NCBI RefSeq assembly: GCF_023856365.1
Contig: NW_026042411.1
Location: forward strand, 342,670 to 406,669
DNA from: Brienomyrus brachyistius
Lineage: Eukaryota; Chordata; Actinopteri; Osteoglossiformes; Mormyridae
DNA: 64,000 nt
Direction of reading: 5' to 3'
The notes under the pieces were generated by a model. That model did not search any database and was not told where the DNA came from. It saw only the letters and a list, made by a program, of their open reading frames with translations. The translations under genes and the position numbers were made by a program. This document shows positions 54,430-64,000 of the stretch, piece by piece. Every line of letters begins with the position of its first letter. Position 1 is the stretch's first letter.

Positions 54430-54609
54430 CTGAAAAGCAAAATAGTCATGATGACAGCCCTTTGAGAATAACAATGGAAAATACAGATCCTCAAAAATTG
54501 TTCTTACAGATTTTGGGAACTGAATCGATGTTCTTCTAGCCATCCAAGAAATCAGTAACTTCTTGGAGAACAGCTGACATTCTTCTCTCTTTTTATTGTA
54601 TACTGCTTA

Positions 54610-55159
54610 TTAGTATATATCAGGTAACACTATACATTAACTGCACCTACATAATACCTAAATAAAAATTATATGATAATACAAACATTATATCATATAA
54701 TGTCTTGTATTAATGTATGAAGGTAGATGAATATAATTAATTTCAATTCAAAGAAATGAAGTGTGTAAAGTGTACTTTATATTTCATGATTTTCGTGACT
54801 TTACATTTGGTTTATGTTGCCCCTTTTCCACAGGAAGGTATTTATTGTTTTTGCATATTTAGCTCTTGATGTGTTTTGGTATTTTTGAGCATTTTGCTGT
54901 AGTACCTGCATATTTAATTCAAGAGCCGAAGAGCTGTTTGCCCATTACTAGTTTGTCTATCTTTTACCATTAAAGAAAAAGTATACATAGTAAAAGGAAT
55001 TACTTGGTTTCGTAGTTCCTCCTATTTATTTTCTTATGCACACAAAAGTAAGTTTTTCCGTTCAACCATAGCACTACAGCGAAAAGCAAAACGTCATGGC
55101 CAATACAATTATGCTTTATTCCAATACACATTGCTAATTTTTCATTATTATTACTTTAT
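54610..55159. other. Intronic AT-rich sequence
   Basis: Between the two V-J exons of the NITR-like gene. No further Ig exon was recognised. Confidence 0.45.
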
Positions 55160-55325
55160 TCAGCATAATATCTTCAAAGGTTCATGATTTAATTTGCAAT
55201 CTTCTGGCCTGAAATCTTTTCCTGCTACACTGAAGACTCTCTCAGCGTGTGCAGAGAAAGCTGCAGCCAAAGGGTTGGCATCCTCTGATAAACATGGTTG
55301 GTTCAGGTATCGGTGACATTATGTG
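55160..55325 (-). pseudogene. hAT transposase C-terminal (dimerisation) fragment
   Basis: Minus-strand frame with YLNQPCLSEDANPL, then AHAERVFSVAGKDFRPEDCK and a stop at 55160. ERVFS-x-AG is the hallmark of the hAT C-terminal dimerisation domain. The usual W...P stretch between the two blocks is shortened. It is a relic within the NITR-like intron. Confidence 0.65.
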
Positions 55326-55329
55326 AACC

Positions 55330-56115
55330 TTTCATGGCAGGAATAGGGACTAGTTTGACTTTTGATGCAGGAAAAGTGTTTGGGACGTTTCTTAGGTTAG
55401 AAACTGCCGTCACTGCAGCCAACACTGACTTTTAAGGAGAGACACTCAGCTCTTCCTATGAGCAGATCCACCATGGTGCACAAAATGACAGTATAATTAT
55501 TATTTTAGGTGACACTTCAAATGTTGCATTATTTCATTCTTTACAAAACGACATTTTTATAACAATGATGTATAACAATGTTAATGTGTTTATGTATAAT
55601 TCATATTTAAATTAAAGTTCATATTTTAGTTAAAAGCTACACCTACAGTACGTATATGAACTTGAATTTGAATCCAAACCCTTTTTCGTTCTTCTTCTTT
55701 AAATTCAAATATAAATTTCAATGCCACAACCTGTTTTCAACCACAATTCAAATGTAATTCAGATTAACAAATGAACTGAAATTTAAGTTCATATATGTAT
55801 TCAAAATCCTGAATTTTAGGATACGTATTTGAGAATTTCATTCTCAAATCAGTTCTGAATGGTGCACATCCCTAGTTCATATGTTAAATCATGCATTTTT
55901 TTTTCAGAGTGAATACACACTGACTGCTCAGATAAATAACGTCAAAAATAATTTCTTTTGTGTGCTTAAGATTTTGCACAGTCCTATACTGTATATAACA
56001 ACTCAAACATTTTTTTATGTTATTTGTTTTAAAGAGGCTGCAATGTGTAACATTAACATCTGTATAAAGAGAAGGTTAGGCTTTTGGCTGACAGCAAGCA
56101 AAATGCAACAAATTG

Positions 56116-56150
<35 letters not shown>

Positions 56151-56310
56151 ATGATTTGTTTGATGTTTAGAAAAACATTTATGGAACAAAGCAGACAATA
56201 AGGTATCTTTGCTAATTTTATATTGACAAACAACTAAACTGTCACAATTATTTTGCAGGGAATAATCTTACTGACATTATAATAAAGCAAATATGAAAAT
56301 AGTTGGAATC
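55330..56310. other. Intronic AT-rich sequence with (TAA)n microsatellite
   Basis: Contains about eleven TAA units at 56117-56149. No exon recognised. Confidence 0.6.
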
Positions 56311-56317
56311 TCATTAC

Positions 56318-56662
56318 CTGTGATTATGACAAAGGTTCCATTCCCGAAGGTGACCTCATGAAGAAACACAGCAGCACAATATACACTGCAGAATCTGACG
56401 GCTCCACGTTAGAAATAGTGAGGTTAAACTCCCCTCTGCATTCAGTAAGGAGTAACGTTTTATGCTTTTATATTCCTTGTAAAATTCACCAGGTACGTAG
56501 AGAAGTGCTTTCGCCATGGGCTGGGGCTTCCGACCAACAGCTTGCTTAAACAAAGTAACAAAGTTGTTTCTCCTTGACAGAAGCATGTCAGGGTCACACT
56601 GTCTCCAAGCTGAACCCTCATCAGGTGACTGGGCTGAACAACATCTGTAGTCAGTGCAGTGT
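56318..56662 (-). pseudogene. NITR-like V-J exon 1 with frameshifts
   Basis: Acceptor TTTTGCAG|ACAC and donor ACAG|GTAATG. One frame gives VVQPSHLMRVQLGDSVTLTC (first V-domain Cys). A second gives FVTLFKQAVGRKPQPMAKAL (where the canonical Trp is not visible). A third gives FNLTISNVEPSDSAVY, and another gives VFLHEVTFGNGTFVIIT with the J-like FGNGT. At least two to three single-base shifts therefore separate the strands of one V-J domain. The exon length (345 nt) and both phase-1 borders are normal. Confidence 0.65.
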
Positions 56663-56828
56663 CTGCAAAACAGAAACAACAAAAAAAATCATAATCAACA
56701 TAAGACATATAATAGAATCTAAATAACTATTACTATGATGCAGATTAAATGGCCAAATTCCACTGATCACATCATACAGATAATGAACATATTAAAATCC
56801 CAAAATAATTTATATTATAGGGCCTTAC

Positions 56829-56859
56829 TAATGAAATGAGACGCAAAGAGTCTGAACAT
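56829..56859 (-). CDS. NITR-like exon 1 (start of leader)
   Basis: ATG at 56859, MFRLFASHFI, donor A|GTAAGG, phase 1. It is short and only mildly hydrophobic. It was chosen because its phase fits the V exon acceptor and because nearby longer starts are less leader-like. Confidence 0.35.
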
Positions 56860-56869
56860 TTTTGTGCTT

Positions 56870-57240
56870 CCACTGTTTAGAATAAACTGCTCTGCTGCTA
56901 AGTGAGAGATCATGGTCGTGGTCGGGATGAAAGGGCAGGAAACAGAGAGGAAACAGAGAGACACACATCAGGCTGATCTGATTGGCTGTTCACATGGGAA
57001 CTTAAGTAACAGTGAAAAAGCATTTTAATGTGCACTTACATGACGTTTATTAATTTACTCCTTAACAACCAGTTAAAATGAGAACAATTAGATAAACAGG
57101 AGCAGATACTGAGCATATAAAGTTCTTTGTACAGAGTGCTGAGATACTGTGGGAGAGCATTTGCTAATCATCTCTCTCAGACAAGCTCAGCACAGTATGA
57201 GTCTGTTATCTATCTGATATTAGACAGTCTCTCATACAGT
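56870..57240. other. Upstream region of the NITR-like gene
   Basis: No TATA box could be assigned with confidence. Nothing else recognised. Confidence 0.3.
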
Positions 57241-57475
57241 AATAATAATTGATACTTTATTGGTCCCTGTGGAGAAATTGTCTTAACTCTCTCTCAACTT
57301 GCTCTCTTTTTGTTAGAGTAAACAGAGTAAGTTGTCTGCGAAGGGCAGCCACCCTAGTGATGCCCAGTGAGCTGGGGGTTAAGGGCCTCGCTCAAGGACG
57401 CAGAGATGTGCTGTGGCTGGGTTTGAACCAGCGACCATCTTATTACAAGCACACAGGCATTAGATCTTCTAATCA
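57241..57475 (+). repeat. Dispersed repeat with CTTTATTGGTCCCTGTGGAG start (copy 2)
   Basis: Matches 40672-40905 along its length, including GTAAGTTGTCTGCGAAG and GGGGGTTAAGGGCCTCGCTC. Confidence 0.6.
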
Positions 57476-57553
57476 CACTTAAAAGGCAGATTAAATGTTC
57501 TTTCCACCATGCAAACAGAATGTAAATTGTAGCTTTACTGCTTAGATTTACAT

Positions 57554-58220
57554 TCACACATTTGCATTTAAAACAAGCATTTTAAGTGATGTACATGAGA
57601 GTAAATGGTGAATCAGTTTATTTGCCACTCTACACATTACATTGGCGCCCATTATAAGTAACTGTACAGTGACATTGCAGTTCCTCAGTTGCTTTGATGC
57701 ATTTCTGGAATCACCCTTAACATCTGCAAAACTGTAAGTGCATTTCCCAAAACAATCGTGCAAACAGCACCACACAGATGGACTGTCTACAACAAAAGTC
57801 ATAGAGGCCACCAGCAGCCCGAATACCACACCGTAAGGCCGTATGTTAGGATGCTCTCTATGGCAGAGCGGTAGGAGGCCACCAGCAGCCCGCATACCAG
57901 ACCGTAAGGCAGCTGTTAGGATGCTCTCTATGGCAGAGCAGTTGAAGGTCCCGATCAAGAAATCCGACAAGTTTCCCCAATAAGCCAGTAACCCCGCTTC
58001 ATAGAACAGGCCACAGGACTGGTTTTGGTGAGATAGTCCGAGTAGTAGGTAGAAATCAGGATGGAGACTGAGTGTGGGTCTAACAGGTGAGCAGATGTAG
58101 GACAGAATGTAGAGCCCTCTGGTGGAGTGCCTGTGCCTGACTGAATGTATGGTTTGGGTCTGATGGTCTGAATAGTTGGTAGAAATAGGCACCTTCCTAC
58201 CTGATGTGGTAGGTCTAGAT
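57554..58220 (-). other. Long unexplained open frame with an internal ~67-bp duplication
   Basis: A 255-codon minus-strand frame (58321-57554) with no family resemblance that I can defend. Its middle (about 57805-57945) is duplicated: GGCCACCAGCAGCCCG and TTAGGATGCTCTCTATGGCA each appear twice. The minus-strand words AIESILT recall LINE reverse transcriptases. Its N-terminal part runs into a hAT MITE, so the frame as a whole is not a gene. Most likely it is LINE-derived DNA that is open by chance. Confidence 0.3.
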
Positions 58221-58524
58221 AAGGGGTCACCAACATGGTGCCCCAAGGATGCCCCCAATGACCACATGAGTTGCCCGTGGACCTGTTCTATAAAATAGCA
58301 CAACTCACCAGCGCACATCATCTAAAATTTTATTTTGTCCTGTTTCTAATCTATCACATTTGCATTTATATAGATTTGAAATTGAATATACAAAAGCATT
58401 TAAAACATGTTTATCATGCATGAAGTTTAGACATGTTTAGGAGGGCGTTTAAACTGATATCAAACTTCGTATGGCTCAGTACCCGTGAAGTAGCTCTCCG
58501 TTTTAAAAAGGTTGGTGACCCCTG
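58221..58524. mobile_element. hAT-type MITE, 304 bp, with 8-bp target duplication
   Basis: Ends AAGGGGTCACCAAC and GTTGGTGACCCCTG (left outer base changed from C to A). Exact 8-bp direct duplication GTCTAGAT at 58213-58220 and 58525-58532. Non-coding. Confidence 0.85.
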
Positions 58525-58532
58525 GTCTAGAT

Positions 58533-59070
58533 CTTGCAGTTGTTTGTACTGGCTGTGTGAACATACTGTAGCACTGTTAAGAATATGCAACACAGCCTGA
58601 GTTGGGGATCTGCTGTATGCATCAGTAATATAATGCTTTGTCCTTTTCTAGGCTGTTCATTAAGACATAAAGCCTGAAAGTTTTCTGAATGGCATTAATG
58701 AAATTGAGCACTGCCCCCACCTGCTGGCCAATTTATTAAAACATTGAAATCGCTGTCTGCACAGGCTGACGTGTCATTTAAGTCTGATAATTTTCTATGA
58801 GTCAAACGGCAAGAAATGACAAGAAGTTACAAACATGGAGTTAGATGAAGGAGAAAAGATTACAAATTTGAAGATTATGAAATCAGGACATGTCAGCTAA
58901 GTCAGCCAAGGTGGGTCTTAAACATATGGACGGAAGTATGAGCGCTAAACTTAACGGGTTCACTTGTAACCGCTGCCACCCAAATTTCGTTAAATTGCTG
59001 GGGAGGTCCAGATACATGAGACAGGAATAGAAGGATTATTCTTTATTAATATACAGACGAGGGTTACAAC
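58533..59070. other. No gene recognised
   Basis: Mixed-composition sequence without exon signals. Confidence 0.4.
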
Positions 59071-59221
59071 CCTCCCTAGGGCAATAGAAGGGGATACCTG
59101 CCACGGGACATTCTAAAACGCTTAATGTGAAAATGCGTAACGCAACTTAATGTATTAAAACAGTCACCACAAATCACCAAATTTCTCGCGAATGTATCTG
59201 GGCCATAAAGACTTACCTGAC

Positions 59222-59346
59222 AAGAAATCAAAACCGAAATGCTAGGAATATGGACTTTAAGCCTTTTCTTTATGGGCGTCAATGGAGGGGAAAACGCTTG
59301 ACGTAAGATGAAGTCCATATTCCTAGCATTTCGGTTTTGATTTCTT
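59222..59346. repeat. 36-bp perfect inverted repeat with 53-nt loop
   Basis: Arms at 59222-59257 and 59311-59346 are exact reverse complements (start AAGAAATCAAAACCGAAATG, end GGAATATGGACTT). The loop contains TTTCTTTATGGGCGTCAATG. It lies in a stretch with no other recognised feature. Confidence 0.85.
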
Positions 59347-59472
59347 CCCTGGCATGGGTGACGGGTACACCACGTTCCCAAAGCCACGTTAGCCTCGAGC
59401 GAACTGCCCGGAGAAACCGCTCACACCAGCGCTGCAACCCGATCTCCTCCCCTTTTAAACACACATTTCTAT

Positions 59473-59690
59473 GGCGTTAAATAGTGCCAAAAGTCGTGCG
59501 CATAAAAACAGAAAATCCATGCTCTCTACGCGCTCGCGATTGCACAGCACTCACTCACTCGCTCGCCGTTAAATAGGGCCAAAAGTCGAACCACGCGCGT
59601 GCGTGTGCTCGAGTGCTGAAAACCCATCCCCTCTACGCGCTCGCGTCTGCACAGCACTCGCTCGCTCGAATTTCCCGCTTCGTCTTACCG
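59473..59690 (+). repeat. CpG-rich ~100-bp tandem duplication
   Basis: GTTAAATAGTGCCAAAAGTC and CTCTACGCGCTCGCGATTGC, then CACAGCACTCACTC, recur as GTTAAATAGGGCCAAAAGTC, CTCTACGCGCTCGCGTCTGC and CACAGCACTCGCTC about 100 bp later. It is followed by GTATATAAAAG near 59690. Confidence 0.7.
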
Positions 59691-59759
59691 TATATAAAAG
59701 AATGGGCCAATGTACGGTAAATTGCATTGTGAATAAAATTTCTTAATACAACATCACAA

Positions 59760-60300
59760 AGCCAATTTAATAAATTCAAATCCTGGGAAGAACGCTCCTC
59801 AGATATTAGTTCTCGGGTTAGTGTTAGCAGACTATAGGCGAAACCACCTTAAGTGCTATCTGTTAATGTTTATTAAATTAGCATTAAAATGGAGAGGTTA
59901 TAATATCTTTTGTCCTTGTAGCTGCTAAATACACTCATTATTAAAGCCATAAAGTTGTCTGCCTACTACATTGGAATCTCCACTGAGGAAGTGTTTTTGA
60001 TGGATTTTATTTAACTTTATTATACTCTGGTCCTTAGATCTATGTCATACTTCTCACTTATATTGTTTGTGAAAAGGTTTACCACGGTCAAACAGAGCAG
60101 CCACTACATCATCATACATGAACAAGCACCTCACAAAACAAAAACATTTCATTTTCATAATTAAAACTTTTGAATGGTAGGCCTAGTGTGTGGATCAGAG
60201 ACAAGATCTTGACACCTCATTAACTATAATTTGTTCTGTGACAGCTCAGATACCACCTTCTCGACAGTCTTCTGCATAAAATAGAAATAGGATTCAGCGC
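59760..60300. other. No gene recognised
   Basis: AT-rich sequence upstream of the integrase-type relic. Confidence 0.4.
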
Positions 60301-60313
60301 GACTCCACTAAAT

Positions 60314-61060
60314 TTGGATTACCTGGAGTTCCTTTGTCATCAGGAGCTGTATCTTCTGCAGGCCCTGTCTAATCACATTGAAGTACCTCCTGCTATCACC
60401 CTGGCTTTGCAAGAGCTCTTTGACCTTGTGAGGGCACATCTGGAACGTCCAGCCCCATGTGTCACACAGGAAGTCGCTGCCACCAATAGACGACCCAAGA
60501 TTTGATTGAAGAACAATGTTTGAAAGAAATGCTCCATACTCAACTTCCTGTGCCTTGCATAGCCACACTGATGGGTGTTTCAAGAAGAACAATCTTAAGA
60601 AGAATAAAAGAGTATGAGCTCTGTGTTAGGGAACTTGACAATTTGGTTTCTTCTGTCAAGAATGATCTACCAAATGCAGGCTACAGGATAGTCAATGCAG
60701 GCTGCAGTCAATGGGCTACAGGGTTCGGTGGAGAAGAGTTGCAGCCTCCATGCATAGGGTTGATTCCATGCGCATCATATAAAGGTTGTCAAGTCTTGGC
60801 TGTGTTGTACGCAGAATGTACCAGGGCCTTTGTCTCTAGTACACGTGGACACAAACCACAAGTTGATCCGGTTTGTATTACCAGCAAATTTATTTGGAGT
60901 AAACCCTGGGTGGATTGGTGTGAGGTGGTGGTGGGGCTTTGGAGAAGATTTCCTGCCGATCAACACTAGCAACTTATATCTATCTGTCATGGAGGTCTCG
61001 GGACTCACAGATATTCAGAGACATGTGGATAGTTTACCAGTGGTTTTCAGCAGGAAATAG
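60314..61060 (+). pseudogene. Decayed integrase-type (rve-like) transposon protein
   Basis: Pieces in different + frames follow one another. First comes an N-terminal helical part with LFDLVRAHLERPAPC. Next is LPVPCIATLMGVSRRTILRR followed by IKEYELCVRELDNLVSSV, a resolvase/Sin-like helix-turn-helix and linker. NAGYRIVNAG follows, then a broken stretch, and then LVHVDTNHKLIRF near 60835, which matches the start of the integrase-core catalytic domain (first Asp). Such 'integrase core domain' proteins in fish belong to DDE/D DNA transposons related to the IS3-like or Ginger groups. Frameshifts and loss of the rest of the core make it non-functional. Confidence 0.55.
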
Positions 61061-61064
61061 TTAT

Positions 61065-62280
61065 TACTACAAATTGTCACCCCCCCCCCCGCCCCCCACA
61101 GAAACTGGATCTGGCTATAGTGGGAAAATCTTTTTTTTTTTTATTTGTGAGAACTTGAAAGCAAAACAAAACTTGGAAAAAATATATGCTCATTCACCAA
61201 TTTTCTAATCTGGGGTCTAAAGTGGTCAGGCTTGCAAGTGTATTGGTTATTTGTCTATCCTAGCCTGTTGCAGTGTATATTTCCTGTATATTTTGCATGT
61301 AAAAAAGGTTGTTTGTTATGTCAGTGCTAATATTATCTGTAGTCTTCATGAACTTTCTTCATCTTGGCCAGGGACTGCATTTGAAAGTAGCCACTTGACT
61401 AAAATTGGCACATTTTCAGAATGCCAGCAACATACTGATAATGAACACCCCTCTAACTGACTCTCAGTGGTTTAGAAAAAGACTTTTAAGAGAAAAGAAA
61501 GCCTTCCTTTGGTTTGCATTTTTCTCTTTTTTGTTGGCTGTGCACAATATATTAGAAGAATACCTTACAATTATATTAGTTAAGAAATAACAGATTGCGT
61601 ATATACAATATTAAGGTGATAACAACACCCTCACTGTCTCTAGGTGCTGCTTCAGACAGGGCATTCTGCAGCAGGGACACCACCCGTCGTGCAGCATCCA
61701 GCAAATCTCCCTATCACAACAGCCCACATAACAGAATAACATTAGTGTATGATTCAGTAGGGCTAGTCCAGGTCTGGAAAGTAGTTGGGCCAGATTTTTA
61801 AACCAAGAAATTTAGCTGGGCCAGACATTTTCAGCGGCCCAGTAAGCAACAGGTAATGGCATTTAAACAAACACAATCAAGGTACATTATTTTAAAAAAC
61901 TACACTGAACAGAATCTGAGAGCAATATTTTTTTTCACTTCTGAATGAGAAAAATATTTTGGTCGTATCTGACCTAGACGCATCCCAAAGAAAAAAAATG
62001 CCTATTAGATGGTAACAGACATAAAGAAAAAGGGAAAAATCGTCTATATCATCATCCGCTTATACTGTGGTGATCCATTTCACCCACACAGGCATGATCA
62101 CCATTAGCGGTTTCCACATTATTGTCGAGGTGACTATTCACTTTACCTCTGCTTTCTCCGACATCTTCCTGATTCTGCCGCCAACAAGGGGCTCATAGGG
62201 TGGAGACTGAGGGTGTTAACAGACCAATCTTTTGTCACTGAATGCAACAAATAATGTATTTATCTGTCAAAAGTCCAGCA
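61065..62280. other. No gene recognised
   Basis: Contains C- and T-runs near 61080 and 61130. Open frames are short and unremarkable. Confidence 0.4.
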
Positions 62281-62517
62281 CCAGGAAAAGCAACAGAGTG
62301 ACAGTAGAAACTGTAATAATAATGGAAGTGCGCCGCCCTACAGGGAAGGAGGAGTGATGGGAGTCCCGGTGGTGGCTAAGCGCGCGTGGGGAGAGGCGTC
62401 GTACTGTGAGGCTTCATGAACTTCCGATGGGGCAGTGCTGTCATACAGCGGGGAGCCTGAGAGGGGCACTGTGGCCGGGTGCGAGAGCCCTGGGTAATGA
62501 GTTGTAGAGCTGCGCAG

Positions 62518-62792
62518 TGTCACGATCGGGTACAAGCAGGCAGGCGATCGTGCGGGCAAGGCGTGCAAGGAGCAAGCGGACAGGCAAAAACGGGAGTTTA
62601 ATTAGGAAGCGCGGACGGGGAAACATCTCACGCATACAAACATCAATGACAGACACTGGACTCAGGTAAGACACGGACTGAAATACACAGGACTGAGCAA
62701 ATAACTAGATACAGCTGGGTACAATCGGGAGAAAACACGTGGGTAATCAGGGGGCGTGGCACACAGGAGGAGCGGACGAGCCGGGCATGACA
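62518..62792 (-). mobile_element. Solo LTR, 275 bp, with 5-bp target duplication
   Basis: On the + strand it starts TGTCACGATCG and ends GCCGGGCATGACA, so both strands have TGTCA...TGACA ends. The 5-bp duplication CGCAG is exact (62513-62517 and 62793-62797). Orientation is taken from the copies at 22.7 and 43.9 kb, where the internal region lies on the minus-strand upstream side. A minus-strand AATTAAAC could be its polyadenylation signal. Confidence 0.8.
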
Positions 62793-62799
62793 CGCAGGA

Positions 62800-64000
62800 A
62801 CTGAGAGCCCAAGCTGTTGGACATTCCACTGACTAGGAGACTGGGGTGAGTGAGGAGGAGCTCATTGACCACAACTGGGATACTGGCTGTGTGTGAGCAA
62901 TGGGGTGGAGATTAAGGAAAGACGTTAATCAGCATGCAGTGTTGCCTGGAACAACAACAAATATACTAGTGTCACTGTACTAAAACAATATCAAAATAAT
63001 GCCTATTTTTTATTCATTTTACTTGTAGAGTGCAAAGTACAAAGAAAACAAAGAGTAACTATGGCGAAATAAATCAAAGCATGTCCCAGAATGATGGGCC
63101 TGAATGGATCAGGACAGAAGAAGGCGAAAGTCCTGTTAACGAGGTGAGACGATGCAGACACAGGCCAGGATGTGGGTATAGGCGAGAACAAGAGGGAAGA
63201 CGGGGGCCCGAGACTCAGCATGGGGACAGGTGGGGGAGGGGAGGCACGGGCTCACCTGGAGCTGCTCCCGGAGGTGCCGCTATGACTCATGGGTAACATG
63301 CCGGAATGGGACGGCACCTGTAGGCTGGACCAGTTGTCATGGGAGGGCACATGGACAGACAGGTAGACGAGCTGTCTGAATAAGCAGCTGCAAGTATAAA
63401 ACAATAAATGAAGCAGGTATGTGGTGGGCAGTGTTACAGCGTCCTTAATATGGTCAATACAGAAAAGGCATGTTATCATGTTATGTATATACTGCCTCCA
63501 GTTACTTAATGCCTAACTTTAATACATTGATTGATTTGTTCACTGCTGCAGCCTGTGTCAACTTTCCTTTCAGACAGATGTAAAGTCCATTCTGTTTTTG
63601 TTCTGTGTAGTTTTTTTTGAACAGCATATGGCTGAATTCTGTTAAACCTCAGACTGAAGAAAATTGTGTAATTGAAAAGCAAATATCAAAAACTCAGTCT
63701 GCAGGAATGTTTTTCTAAATATTTCTGTGGACTTTTGGAAATTTCACGAAATTCCATTGCTCCATTACATAAACACTGAGTGAGATTTCATTCCCATTAC
63801 TGCAACGTATGAAGAGGATTATGACTTATTACTTTAGGTTATCGGACTGAGTGAGTTTTGGAAATTTGCTCTTCGATAACTGAAGCAGTGCTGTGAATGC
63901 AGAGGTTATATGCGTCGCATATCAACAGAACTGTATGTTTATGTCTTGTCTTAATTATTTTGATTAAATGTCTAACTATTCCCAATATGTGTGAACAGAC
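62800..64000. other. No gene recognised
   Basis: An open frame at 63030-63296 (+, 88 codons, Arg/Gly-rich at its end) has no recognisable domain. The remainder is AT-rich. Confidence 0.4.

Larger units (their letters stand above)
52605..56859 (-). pseudogene. NITR-like immune-type receptor gene with damaged ectodomain
   Basis: Six minus-strand exons are consistent in splice sites and phase: 56859-56829 (leader), 56662-56318 (V-J 1), 54429-54079 or -54022 (V-J 2), 53541-53430 (transmembrane), 52932-52886 and 52730-52605 (cytoplasmic). Novel immune-type receptors are teleost cell-surface receptors of NK-like cells. They pair V domains carrying J-like FGxGT motifs with an ITIM or charged transmembrane segment. 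Both V exons here have FGNGT. The tail has LNYAAL and TLYSDL. V-J 1 carries frameshifts and V-J 2 a nonsense codon, so no full receptor can be read, although the 3' exons are intact. The damage may be real, allelic or from assembly. Another V-J immunoglobulin-superfamily receptor family is the main alternative. Confidence 0.65.

Noticed and set aside
54361..54543. Leader exon for V-J exon 2 encoded directly upstream (MARRTSIQF...)
   Set aside because: It is not hydrophobic enough for a signal peptide, and the V-J exon has its own acceptor at 54430-54432.
63030..63296. 88-codon Arg/Gly-rich frame as a gene
   Set aside because: No domain, no clear start context and biased composition. It may be chance.

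Overview
The window looks like genomic DNA of a ray-finned fish. The protein-coding signal comes as short exons with GT/AG borders. The repeats are those expected of teleosts: Tc1-like and hAT transposons, CR1- and L2-type LINEs, tRNA-derived SINEs with ATGG tails, LTR elements and long (AT)n arrays. No operons, CRISPR arrays or bacterial features are visible. The SINE and CR1 variants suggest an early-branching teleost, perhaps an osteoglossomorph, but that is a weak inference from memory.

Layout. 0-12 kb: a LINE ORF1 fragment, then two blocks (about 1.3-3.8 and 7.9-11.4 kb) of a complex repeat. Each unit can carry a tRNA-Asp-like Pol III module on the + strand and a tRNA-Leu-like relic on the - strand. 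Between the blocks lie a SINE, a Tc1-derived remnant and an unrecognised minus-strand exon pair. 12-17 kb: a SINE, a broken Ty3/gypsy integrase end, and a TATA/CCAAT promoter driving a lysine-rich ORF. 17-24 kb: an array of about 19 AT-rich satellite units, interrupted by an internally deleted Tc1 element and by a proline-rich LTR-element fragment. 24.6-29 kb (minus strand): an unrecognised exon-like block, a BED-finger hAT fragment, and a four-exon chemerin-like (RARRES2-type) gene with one frameshift in exon 1. 29-36 kb: CR1 fragments around a 46-bp minisatellite of about 40 units with higher-order structure. 36-48 kb: MITEs, a retroviral-like gag relic split by a CR1 insertion, an LTR/proline-rich fragment, and an L2 LINE split by a solo LTR. 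48-52 kb: more LINE remnants. 52.6-56.9 kb (minus strand): a novel immune-type receptor (NITR)-like gene with V-J type Ig exons, a transmembrane exon and an ITIM-bearing tail. 57-64 kb: a hAT MITE, a 36-bp perfect hairpin, a decayed integrase-type transposon and a solo LTR.

Only two loci look like host genes, and both carry lesions. In the chemerin-like gene a single missing base separates the signal peptide from an otherwise clean 164-residue cystatin-fold reading. In the NITR-like gene the first V exon has several frameshifts and the second has a nonsense codon in its J-like strand, while the transmembrane and cytoplasmic exons are open and in phase. Both are innate-immunity genes, but nothing in the sequence shows that they are co-regulated. 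The rest is a record of nested transposition, in which several insertions can be ordered in time and some keep exact target-site duplications.
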